DNA of 13,791 bases from positions 1 through 13,791 of the forward strand of contig CAZXVW010000119.1 of NCBI GenBank assembly GCA_964644025.1, read 5' to 3'. Source of the DNA: CAZXVW01 sp964644025 (GTDB lineage Bacteria; Acidobacteriota; Terriglobia; Bryobacterales; Bryobacteraceae). How positions within the stretch are numbered: position 1 is the first letter of the stretch; each line of letters opens with the position of its first letter. Below the pieces are notes generated by a model. That model saw only the letters and a list, made by a program, of their open reading frames with translations. It did not search any database and was not told where the DNA came from. Position numbers and translations under genes: made by a program. Positions 7,593 through 13,791 of the stretch are shown here, piece after piece.

Positions 7593-8701
7593 AGGCGTAT
7601 GAGAGCCACCTCCGGAGGAGCGCCGACGCGCACCGGCACCCTGACGGTGCCGATCCCGCTGGTTACGTAAATGGCGGAGCCCGGTTTTCGATACAGTCCG
7701 TACACATAACGGGTGAGAAACCGGGCGATGTTCAAATGCTGGTTCAGAATGCCCACGGTCACTTGGCCGCCGTGCGTGTGGCCGGCCAGCGTCAGGTCCC
7801 AGCCCTGGGCGGCCGCCACCGGGAAGACGTCCGGGTTGTGCGACAGCAACAGGTTCATGGCCCCGGACCGAAGCAGCCGGTGCGTGCCGACCAGGTAAGG
7901 GCGGTTCCGCCGCTGGTGATCGACCCCGGCGATGTTGAGCGTCGCCTGGCCGAAGCGGAGCTGGCGGTTCTGGTTGCGCAAGAAATCGATCCCCATACGA
8001 GCGCCCTCGGCCTTTGCCTGCTCCTGACACCGGGCGAGGATCTCGTGGTTACCAAGACATCCGAGGACGCCGGCCGTGGCCCGCAGCCCCTTGAGAATCC
8101 GGAGGCAAGCGCTCAACCGGCTCGGGCGCAGGGTGATCAGATCACCGGTGACCAGGATCAGATCGGGACGCGTTTCATTGGCCATCGCCACCACGCGACG
8201 GAGGTGCTTTTCTTCCAGGAAAGGACCGAAGTGGATATCGCTCAACTGAGCCAGCCGGAGACCGTCGAGGTCCGGCGCCAGGCCGGGGATCTGGATGTGC
8301 ACCTCCCGCACACGGAAACTGAAGCGTTCGATGAAAACACCGCCCCCGGCCGCGGCGACCGGAGCCGCGAGCATCGTGGTCCAGGCTACCCCCCTCAGCC
8401 GCCGCCAGGGCAGCAGCAGGAGCAAGATCCCGCCTGTGGTCAGTCCCCAGGCGAAAGCCAGCCCCCGCATCCACTGCAACCACCCCTGCGGGGGCAACGG
8501 TCCGTAGTAGAATCCGGCGGCGTAAACGATGCCCGCAGCAAGCCAAAAACTCGCCACCCAGGCCGCATGCAAGGCGTGCCGCGCCCGCGCCGAGCGCTGG
8601 AAGAAAGGAAACGCCAGCAGCCGGCGGGCCAGCACCCATTGCAACCACACGGCCAGGACGACGTAGGTGAGCTCCGGAACAAACCGCCAGGAGGAGTCCA
8701 T
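7580..8701 (-). CDS. Membrane-anchored YkuE/YaeI-type metallophosphoesterase
   Basis: A 373-residue protein. The N-terminal 120 residues carry about four hydrophobic segments (near 11-32, 46-66, 78-98 and 106-124). The calcineurin-like domain follows with all metal motifs: LSD155-I-H157, TGD187, GNH219-E, H288 in SHNPD and GHTHGGQ at 307-313. HTHGGQ and a late TSGIGT-type segment are features of the YkuE/YaeI group. Some YaeI-like proteins hydrolyse the lipid A precursor UDP-2,3-diacylglucosamine or other lipid-linked phosphates; membrane anchoring fits that, but the substrate here is not known. The ATG at 8701 lacks a strong ribosome site. It is the first gene of a two-gene minus-strand unit with the smaller phosphoesterase. 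Confidence 0.87.
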   Translation of the reverse strand: MDSSWRFVPELTYVVLAVWLQWVLARRLLAFPFFQRSARARHALHAAWVASFWLAAGIVYAAGFYYGPLPPQGWLQWMRGLAFAWGLTTGGILLLLLPWRRLRGVAWTTMLAAPVAAAGGGVFIERFSFRVREVHIQIPGLAPDLDGLRLAQLSDIHFGPFLEEKHLRRVVAMANETRPDLILVTGDLITLRPSRLSACLRILKGLRATAGVLGCLGNHEILARCQEQAKAEGARMGIDFLRNQNRQLRFGQATLNIAGVDHQRRNRPYLVGTHRLLRSGAMNLLLSHNPDVFPVAAAQGWDLTLAGHTHGGQVTVGILNQHLNIARFLTRYVYGLYRKPGSAIYVTSGIGTVRVPVRVGAPPEVALIRLCAT

Positions 8702-9258
8702 GAAGCGTAATGTTCCATTTTACAGCGGCCGCGGGCGGACGCGATGCCTTGCGGTGCGGCCGTAACTGGCCCATGAAGCGCCGCCTGTAATCCGTGCGTA
8801 AGGAGTTCAGGTACGGCGAAAGCGACGGGAGTTGACCGCACAGAGCCTCCGAACTGGCAAAAAAGCGGACCGGCGCTTCTGCGGGACGAGAAAACAGCGA
8901 ACACCGTTCCGGCAGTAAATTGCCCCAGCAGGGCTTATGAATACCACCGATTGACGGATGATCCCCATGCCTACAACCAGCTCACGCCCCTGGCGCTACA
9001 GGCGGGCGCTACCCGGCGCCTGGGACCGCCGGCACTGGACACGTTCTTGGTCCGTTTCGTACCGGAGGCTAGGATCGTGCGACTCGAAGTTTGCTGCGAG
9101 CAATCAGCAGGTTACAGCGCCTGGAAATCCGCACTCCCTGGGGCAGCGATCCAAGCGGGGGCGCCGCTCGTTGGGAGCTGCGCCCTAGGTGCCGGAAACA
9201 GGCCGGGAATTATGATAGTAAGGACAAGGCGCGCTTGAGCTGCCATGGAAACCAGGAA
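8702..9258. other. 557-base gap without a convincing gene
   Basis: This lies between the divergent phosphoesterase and ABC-transporter units and should hold promoters for both. Open frames at 8951-9238 and 8958-9188 have no ribosome site, domain or natural composition. Visible structure includes GCGGCCGC at 8725-8732 with its repeat GCGGCCG at 8756-8762. A possible hairpin CAGGCG/CGCCTG lies at 8999-9022, and GGCGCTAC occurs twice (8992 and 9005). None matches a known RNA family that I recognise. Confidence 0.5.
9211..9216 (+). promoter_or_regulatory. Possible -10 box upstream of the ABC exporter genes
   Basis: TATGAT matches the bacterial -10 consensus at five of six positions, in an AT-richer patch 43 bases before the ATG at 9259. 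No good -35 box is found at the usual spacing. Confidence 0.3.
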
Positions 9259-10233
9259 ATGAGCAACGCCATCATCGTCGAGAACCTGCGGAAGAGCTTC
9301 GCCGAGGTCGAGGCGGTGGCCGGAATTTCATTCACCGTGCGGCGCGGCGAGCTGTTCGGCTTCCTCGGCCCCAACGGCGCGGGCAAAACGACCACCATAA
9401 ACGTACTGACGGGTTTGGCCCGCCCGGACGCCGGGACGATCCGCGTCGGCGGCATCGACTGCACCGGCAACCCGCGGGCGGCGCAGCGTTTGATCGGCGT
9501 CGTGCCGGATGAAAGCAATCTCTACCCGGAGCTCACCGGCTACGACAACCTGTGTTTCTGCGCGGCCCTGTACGGTGTCGGCAAGGCGGAACGCGCGGCG
9601 CGCGCCCGGCGGCTGCTGGACGACTTCGGGTTGAGCGGGGCGGGGAACCGGAAGTTCGGCGGCTATTCCAAGGGGATGAAACGCAAGCTGACGATCGCCG
9701 CCGGCATCATCCACCAGCCGGAAATCCTGTTCCTGGATGAGCCGACCACGGGCGTGGACGTGGGCAGCGCGCGGCAGATCCGCCAGCTCATCGCGGGTCT
9801 GCACCAGCGCGGGACGACCATCTTTCTGACAACGCACTACATCGAGGAGGCCGAGCGGCTCTGCGACCGCATCGCATTTCTGGTTTCCGGACGCATTGTC
9901 CGGATTGACACGGTGGAGCATCTGCTCCAGCCGGTGCAGGGGCGGCACGTGGTTCAGATCAGTTGCGCGAGGGTCGGCAACGACATCGAGGCATTGCTTT
10001 CGGAGTCGTTTCCCGGCCTGGAATTCAAGGCCCCGGAGCCAGGACGGATTCGCGTGGAGGCGGGCGAGCCGGTTCCGGTGGGTCCGCTGGTTCGTTTTCT
10101 GGAAGAGCACGGGGCCGAGGTATCCGAGGCAAGGAGGATGCGGCCGTCGCTGGAGGATGTGTTCGTGCGGGTCACGGGAATCGAGGCGCACATCATGCAG
10201 AAAGAGAAGGAAAAGGCGGGAGGCGGCCGATGA
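9259..10233 (+). CDS. ABC-2 type exporter, ATP-binding subunit
   Basis: A 324-residue ATPase of the DrrA/NodI/CcmA-like group that would power an ABC-2 exporter at the inner membrane. Visible motifs are Walker A GPNGAGKT (37-44), signature YSKGM (136-140), Walker B with LFLDEP (157-162), the D-loop GVD and the switch His in TTHY (H193). The Q-loop reads VVPDESNLYPELT (81-93), so Asp or Glu stands where Gln is usual. The C-terminal 95 residues are the regulatory extension common in DrrA-like proteins, ending in SLEDVFVRVTG. The start is ATG 9259 (MSNAIIVENLRKSF), where homology to ABC proteins begins; an open frame from 9091 adds 56 residues of unlikely composition. The stop overlaps the permease start (ATGA). 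Drugs, lipids or glycans are possible substrates; nothing here decides. Confidence 0.93.
   Translation: MSNAIIVENLRKSFAEVEAVAGISFTVRRGELFGFLGPNGAGKTTTINVLTGLARPDAGTIRVGGIDCTGNPRAAQRLIGVVPDESNLYPELTGYDNLCFCAALYGVGKAERAARARRLLDDFGLSGAGNRKFGGYSKGMKRKLTIAAGIIHQPEILFLDEPTTGVDVGSARQIRQLIAGLHQRGTTIFLTTHYIEEAERLCDRIAFLVSGRIVRIDTVEHLLQPVQGRHVVQISCARVGNDIEALLSESFPGLEFKAPEPGRIRVEAGEPVPVGPLVRFLEEHGAEVSEARRMRPSLEDVFVRVTGIEAHIMQKEKEKAGGGR
10218..10223 (+). promoter_or_regulatory. Ribosome binding site of the permease, inside the ATPase gene
   Basis: GGGAGG lies 6 bases before the ATG at 10230, within the last codons of the ATPase gene. It fixes the permease start and supports coupled translation. Confidence 0.7.
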
Positions 10234-10967
10234 AGCGGTGGATCGCCTTCTGGAACATTGTCACCAAGGACATGCGGGCCTATTACCTGAAACCGCCGAA
10301 CATCAGTTGGGGACTGATCTTCCCGCTGGCCTGGACGGGAATGTTCTTCATCAAGTCCGGCAGCGGCCCGGCGAGCATATTGACGCTGCTGCCGGGCGTG
10401 GTGGCCATCTCCATCCTGTTCGGGACGACGTCCATGCTGTCGGTGACGGTGACCTTTGAGAAAAAGAACCGGTCGTTCGAGCGCCTGCTGCTGGCGCCGA
10501 TTCCGCTCGAGCTGCTGATGCTGGCAAAAACCGGCGGCGCCATTGCTTTCGGAGTGGCGAACGCGTTCGTGCCGGTGGTTATGGCCGCCTTCCTCATCGA
10601 CCTGTCCCGGGTGGCGTGGAGCGTTTTTATTCCCGCCGTGGTGCTGATTGCTGTCGCCTCGGCTTTCCTGGGCCTGTCGATCGCGGTGGCGGTGAGCGAA
10701 GTGTTCGAGGCCCAGACCTTTTCCAACTTTCTGCGGTTTCCGATGATTTTCCTCTGCGGGCTGTTCTTTCCTATCGCCAGGCTTCCTTTCTTTCTCAAGC
10801 CCTTGTCCTACGCCCTGCCGTTGACCTACGGGGCGGATCTGCTTCATGGAGCCGTCCACGGGGGCAACACGATGAGGCCCGCGCTAGACCTGACCGTGCT
10901 GGGGGCGTTCTGCGTGGCGCTGTTCGCGGCCAGCCTGTGGAACATCAAGCGGAAATGGATTCTGTAG
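10230..10967 (+). CDS. ABC-2 type exporter, permease subunit
   Basis: A 245-residue membrane protein of the NodJ/DrrB type. Six hydrophobic segments are visible at about 26-41, 50-74, 97-123, 130-157, 168-186 and 219-238. The ABC-2 signature before the last helix is present (LCGLFFPIARLPFFLKPLSY, then ALPLTYGADLLHGAV, about 175-209). The cytoplasmic loop EKKNRSFERLLLAPI (77-91) is the usual contact region with the ATPase. Length and layout are normal for the family. The gene overlaps the ATPase stop by four bases (ATGA), so the two make one exporter with equal expression. Substrate unknown. Confidence 0.92.
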   Translation: MKRWIAFWNIVTKDMRAYYLKPPNISWGLIFPLAWTGMFFIKSGSGPASILTLLPGVVAISILFGTTSMLSVTVTFEKKNRSFERLLLAPIPLELLMLAKTGGAIAFGVANAFVPVVMAAFLIDLSRVAWSVFIPAVVLIAVASAFLGLSIAVAVSEVFEAQTFSNFLRFPMIFLCGLFFPIARLPFFLKPLSYALPLTYGADLLHGAVHGGNTMRPALDLTVLGAFCVALFAASLWNIKRKWIL

Positions 10968-10989
10968 CTACCGGGCCGGGCTGACGGGT

Positions 10990-11007
10990 CACCCCACTTC
11001 CGGGGTG
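10990..11007. terminator. Probable bidirectional terminator hairpin
   Basis: CACCCC and GGGGTG form a 6-bp stem around the loop ACTTCC. It lies 22 bases from the stop of the permease (plus) and 21 bases from the stop of the convergent glycosyltransferase (minus). Position argues for shared termination, though no T-run follows on either strand. Confidence 0.45.
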
Positions 11008-11028
11008 GCGGCCAGCGGCCGGCGAAGT

Positions 11029-12009
11029 TCACTCCACCCGCAAGCAGCGGTAAAGGTCCGATTCCATCAGGGACCGGCAGAAGTAGCTGCCCGACAGCCA
11101 GTGTTTGGGCATGGCGCACAGGTATTCGTGCGCTTCCCGGAGCAGCTTCATGTCTTCGGCTTTGGCCGCTGCTTCCTCCAGGGTTTCAAAATACAGGGGA
11201 TAGTCCCGGCCGAGGTATTCCTGGACCGAAGGCAGCGGGTTCACCAGGACCGGAGTGTTCCGAGCAATGCACTCGATGACGGCGTTGTTGGCCACCGTGG
11301 AGTACAGGTGCAGGAAAACGATGTTCGCGGCAAGCAACCGGTCATAGTCTCGCGCGGGCTGCCGGGGCAGGATGTCCACGTCCCACTGATCCATGGGCGG
11401 GCCGCCGAACAGAAGGCGTTCCCGTTCGACAGCGCCGAAAAAGCGCGCCTGATCTCTCGGGTTTGCGTGGGGTACCAGTACGGTTCTTCGCACTCGCCGC
11501 ACGGGCAGTTCACGGATCGAGCAGAGCCGACGCCGTGTCCAGCCGACCTGGATGACCCGCCGCTGCCGGTTGGCCAGAAAACGCCGGAACTGAAACCGCA
11601 CGGCCGGAACCTCGGTAGGGTGTTTCAGGTTCAGGACGGGAAAATCTGCTCTTGCCTGCAGCCAGTCGCGCATCCAGGCCGAAAGCGTGATCAGTCCCCG
11701 GCAGTAAGGCAAGCTTTGTTGCCAGGTGCGCAGCCGAAAGATATACCGTGCGGACTTCCGATACTCACGCCAGCGCGGTATGTCATAGGGCACATGGACG
11801 AACCCGACCCAGGGGCGCCGGTAGGGAATTTCCCTGTTGGCCCTGGCCTGGCGAAGACGGCGGCAGAAGTTCTTCTCGATCATCGTGTCGAGAAGAATGC
11901 CTTTGCCGTCGTTCGACAACGCTGGTTTCAGGGCTGAGGTGGCATAGTCCCAGCCGCTACGCTGGTGAGGATAGGCGATCTTTTGTTGCAAGACGAACTT
12001 GCCCGCCAT
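11029..12009 (-). CDS. Putative glycosyltransferase (GT-B-like)
   Basis: A 326-residue protein without signal peptide or membrane segments. It starts KIAYPHQRSGWDYATSALKP (10-29), a segment resembling the donor- or acceptor-loop start of some GT-B enzymes. It continues with WVGFVHVPYDIP (67-78) and GLITLSAWMRDWL (105-117). The C-terminal half has QVGWTRRRLCSI (154-165) and a GT4-like nucleotide-sugar region, NNAVIECIARNTPVLVNPLP (241-260) followed by SVQEYLG, with E246 and E264 as candidate ligands. I recognise the overall style, not a named family, so donor and acceptor are unknown. The ATG at 12009 has only a weak ribosome site. The gene is divergent from the HPr-kinase-like gene across 54 bases and convergent with the ABC exporter. 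Surface-glycan synthesis is the plain guess. Confidence 0.65.
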   Translation of the reverse strand: MAGKFVLQQKIAYPHQRSGWDYATSALKPALSNDGKGILLDTMIEKNFCRRLRQARANREIPYRRPWVGFVHVPYDIPRWREYRKSARYIFRLRTWQQSLPYCRGLITLSAWMRDWLQARADFPVLNLKHPTEVPAVRFQFRRFLANRQRRVIQVGWTRRRLCSIRELPVRRVRRTVLVPHANPRDQARFFGAVERERLLFGGPPMDQWDVDILPRQPARDYDRLLAANIVFLHLYSTVANNAVIECIARNTPVLVNPLPSVQEYLGRDYPLYFETLEEAAAKAEDMKLLREAHEYLCAMPKHWLSGSYFCRSLMESDLYRCLRVE

Positions 12010-12063
12010 CGGCTTTATCGCATCAGAATGCTGCTCAGGTTAAGTTACCATGGAAAACAGCCT
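12010..12063. promoter_or_regulatory. 54-base divergent promoter region
   Basis: This short gap must contain or overlap the start signals for the glycosyltransferase (minus) and the kinase-like gene (plus), which suggests joint control. GGAAA at 12052-12056 could serve as ribosome site for the ATG at 12064. An in-frame ATG at 11965 would make the two coding regions overlap by 45 bases and is less likely. Confidence 0.4.
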
Positions 12064-13143
12064 ATGCAGCCACCCGAGCGCCCCGCGCCATCCGACCAGG
12101 CGGCGCAGTCCACCGCCGCCGCTGCTCCGCCGTTGCTTTTCGAGGTATATGGATACCGGTTCGCCGTAACGAGTTCGTGCACCTGGGCGCTGGAGGGGAT
12201 TGCGCAGGACTTCGCCTATTTCCATTCGGCGACGCCGGGTGACGCGGTCCGCATTGAAATCGAAGAGGGTGATCCAGACTACTCGACGGTCCCGCTCTGC
12301 GACGCGTCGGTGTACACGCCGCGCAACGTGGTTTACCGCTCCGGTTCCCGGCGCTATATCGACTACGGGGGGCGGGGACTCGGCGTGCACGACACGGCTA
12401 CCGGCGGCTTCCGGATCACCAGCCGTGACCGGAACCTGCTCTATGAAGCGGTTTACCTGTTCTTGCTTTCCCAGATCGGCCAGTATTTGGACGGCCGCGG
12501 GTTGCACCGGCTGCACGCGCTGGCGGTGAGCCTGCAGGGCCGGGCGATCCTGGTGCTGCTGCCGATGGGAGGCGGCAAGAGCACGCTTTGCTCGGCGCTG
12601 CTCGGCTGGCCGGAGATCCGGCTGCTGTCGGATGACTCACCGCTCATCGACCGGCAGGGGCACTCGCTGGCCTTTCCCCTGCACCTGGGCCTGTTGCCGG
12701 GCCAGGAAGGGAAGATTCCGGCCCGCTACCGGCGGCGGGTCGAGCGGATGGAATTCGGGCCGAAGGTGCTCGTGAGCTTCGACTACTACCGGGACCAGGT
12801 TGAGGAGAAAGCGGCGCCGGGCCTGGTACTGCTGGGGCGGCGGACGCTGGCGTCCGAAGCCCGGATTGAGCGCGCGGGATTCACGACCGCCCTGCGCGCC
12901 ATGGTCGGGAACTGCATTATCGGGGTTGGCTTGTTTCAGGGTCTGGAGTTCATCCTGCAGAGCAGCCACTGGGAACTGATCTCCAAGGCCGGCGTTGGGT
13001 TTTCGCGGCTGCGCAATTCGGTTAAGCTGCTTCGGCGGTCGGAAACTTATATTCTCCACCTCGGCCGCGACACGCGGGCCAACGCCGCTGCGATCATCGA
13101 GTTGGCACGCGAGCGGTTCGGCAACTCGCGGGAAAGCCGGTAG
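12064..13143 (+). CDS. HPr kinase (HprK)-like P-loop protein
   Basis: A 359-residue protein resembling HprK-related kinases. Residues 1-22 are a disordered Pro/Ala/Gln leader. An N-terminal region to about 140 is not recognised. RLHALAVSL (149-157) is the His-containing segment preceding the P-loop in HprK-like proteins. The P-loop is LPMGGGKST (166-174, K172), with Pro where the first Walker A Gly usually stands, and LLSDDSPLI (187-195) carries the Walker-B-like Asp pair. True HprK phosphorylates a serine of the carrier HPr, but no HPr or PTS gene lies here. Relatives occur in lasso-peptide and HPr-rel-A loci, where some phosphorylate peptides, and in glycan loci. The stop is 4 bases before the nucleotidyltransferase-fold gene, so the two form an operon. 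Start ATG 12064 is preferred over 11965, which would run into the divergent gene. Confidence 0.75.
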   Translation: MQPPERPAPSDQAAQSTAAAAPPLLFEVYGYRFAVTSSCTWALEGIAQDFAYFHSATPGDAVRIEIEEGDPDYSTVPLCDASVYTPRNVVYRSGSRRYIDYGGRGLGVHDTATGGFRITSRDRNLLYEAVYLFLLSQIGQYLDGRGLHRLHALAVSLQGRAILVLLPMGGGKSTLCSALLGWPEIRLLSDDSPLIDRQGHSLAFPLHLGLLPGQEGKIPARYRRRVERMEFGPKVLVSFDYYRDQVEEKAAPGLVLLGRRTLASEARIERAGFTTALRAMVGNCIIGVGLFQGLEFILQSSHWELISKAGVGFSRLRNSVKLLRRSETYILHLGRDTRANAAAIIELARERFGNSRESR

Positions 13144-13147
13144 AGCT

Positions 13148-13791
13148 GTGGTGCGCAACCTTCTCCAGCAGGTTTCGTTATTCAGCTACCGGGCTGCCGC
13201 CAAGGCAGCGGCGGCTGTTCTTTCGCGCTCGGAGGTAGTCACCGGCGTTTCCGTGCACCGGAGCGTGGCCACCGGCGAAGTCGTTTTCGGCCGGAGTGAT
13301 ATCGACCTGCTGATGGTTATCCGGGAGCCGGTGGGCGGCGGCGCCGACGGCGAGAAGCTTCTCAACGTATACGAAACCTTGAAATGGCTTCGCCGATTGA
13401 ACCCGGCGCTCGGCCACGTCCAAGTTCACGACGCCAAGGGCCTGCGGGACTGGATCAGCACGGACACCTATCTGGGCTCCATGCTGCGGCGCAGCATTTA
13501 TTGGCTGCGGGGCGAGAAGATTGCGCTACCACAGTACCGGGTCCGCCGCAGCCACGCGATTCGCCAACTGGCGGTATGGCTCCAGAATTACCTTTCGATC
13601 GCTGTCCGGGAACGAAACCTCCGGAATCTCAGAAAGGTTGCCCTGGAAATGTGGAACGCCCACGCGGTGGCGGCAGGAATGATTCCGGAACCGTTCCTCA
13701 CGCGCCGTGAGACCGCAGCGTTTTATGCGGGAAGGGAGGGCGCGTGCAGCTTGCCTGTCAACGGGAAGGAACTGGCCGGGCTCTGCCGGTT
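13148..13791 (+). CDS. Nucleotidyltransferase-fold protein (3' end outside window)
   Basis: The frame runs open from tandem GTG codons at 13148 and 13151 to the window edge, giving about 214 residues. HRSVATGEVVFGRSDIDLLM (37-56) matches the pol-beta-type nucleotidyltransferase motif GSxxxG...DxD, with the metal-binding pair D51 and D53. The first Gly of the motif is Arg38. The third carboxylate strand is expected near GHVQVHDAKG (89-98), where Gln92 or Asp95 stands, so activity is uncertain. The remainder is predicted helical (RQLAVWLQNYLSIAVRERN and onward). The gene follows the kinase-like gene by 4 bases, has a poor ribosome site (GGAAAG about 12 bases upstream) and is probably translated by coupling. 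Target unknown; small-molecule, sugar or protein nucleotidyl transfer are all possible. Confidence 0.7.
   Translation, partial: MVRNLLQQVSLFSYRAAAKAAAAVLSRSEVVTGVSVHRSVATGEVVFGRSDIDLLMVIREPVGGGADGEKLLNVYETLKWLRRLNPALGHVQVHDAKGLRDWISTDTYLGSMLRRSIYWLRGEKIALPQYRVRRSHAIRQLAVWLQNYLSIAVRERNLRNLRKVALEMWNAHAVAAGMIPEPFLTRRETAAFYAGREGACSLPVNGKELAGLCR

Noticed and set aside
7593..8030. Upstream in-frame extension of the small phosphoesterase
   Set aside because: The extension lies wholly inside the neighbouring gene in another frame and adds low-complexity sequence before the normal domain start.
7736..8710. 324-codon plus-strand open frame opposite the membrane phosphoesterase
   Set aside because: Gln/Pro/Arg-rich shadow of a well-supported gene, with no ribosome site.
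8725..8762. Inverted repeat CGGCCGC/GCGGCCG
   Set aside because: Seven GC-only bases with a 23-base loop are likely by chance at this GC content.
9328..10859. Long minus-strand frames (9328-10191, 9954-10859) opposite the ABC exporter
   Set aside because: They oppose genes with full ABC motifs; His/Arg/Gln-rich shadows.
11005..11937. 310-codon plus-strand open frame opposite the glycosyltransferase
   Set aside because: The minus-strand product has protein-like segments and proper gene spacing; the plus frame lacks a ribosome site, has shadow-like composition, and begins in the probable terminator region.
12064..13143. True HPr kinase/phosphorylase regulating a PTS
   Set aside because: No HPr, EI or PTS gene nearby, an atypical P-loop start, and an unrecognised N-terminal region; only HprK-like can be supported.

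Overview
The window is about 13.8 kb of GC-rich (roughly 65 %) bacterial chromosome with short gaps between genes and no tRNA, rRNA, insertion sequence, integrase or CRISPR array that I can see. The gene set suggests a Gram-negative soil or plant-debris degrader: a GH127-type arabinofuranosidase with a discoidin-like tail, a sugar dehydratase relative with a twin-arginine signal, a MepM/YebA-type M23 peptidase and a secreted thioredoxin. My best guess is Acidobacteriota (Bryobacterales/Solibacter-like). This rests on style and gene content; no marker gene is present.

Left part (1-6850). The 3' end of an unrecognised gene (2-529) is followed by a secreted thioredoxin-fold protein that probably starts at a TTG codon (615-1130). 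A 367-base gap then carries four small stem-loops in a row (1287-1364). Next come a mannonate-dehydratase-like protein with a Tat-type signal (1498-2616) and, converging on it, an anchored M23 peptidase (2638-3921, minus). Divergent from the peptidase is the large secreted GH127 enzyme (4149-6722). The GH127 and dehydratase-like proteins fit plant polysaccharide use; the thioredoxin and M23 proteins fit envelope upkeep.

Middle part (6852-10967). Two different calcineurin-like phosphoesterases lie on the minus strand and overlap by 13 bases: a membrane-anchored YkuE/YaeI-type protein (7580-8701), then a small soluble YfcE-type protein (6852-7592). A 557-base non-coding stretch separates them from an ABC-2 exporter pair on the plus strand: ATPase (9259-10233) and permease (10230-10967), overlapping at ATGA. 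A hairpin at 10990-11007 lies midway between the permease and the next, convergent gene and probably terminates both.

Right part (11029-13791). A putative glycosyltransferase (minus) is divergent, across only 54 bases, from an HPr-kinase-like P-loop protein. Four bases after that follows a nucleotidyltransferase-fold protein that runs off the window. No HPr or other PTS gene is visible, so the kinase-like protein probably acts on something else. HprK-like kinases and nucleotidyltransferases also occur together in some peptide-modification (lasso peptide, HPr-rel-A) and surface-polysaccharide loci. This is the part most likely to belong to a poorly described system, but its core probably lies beyond the right edge.
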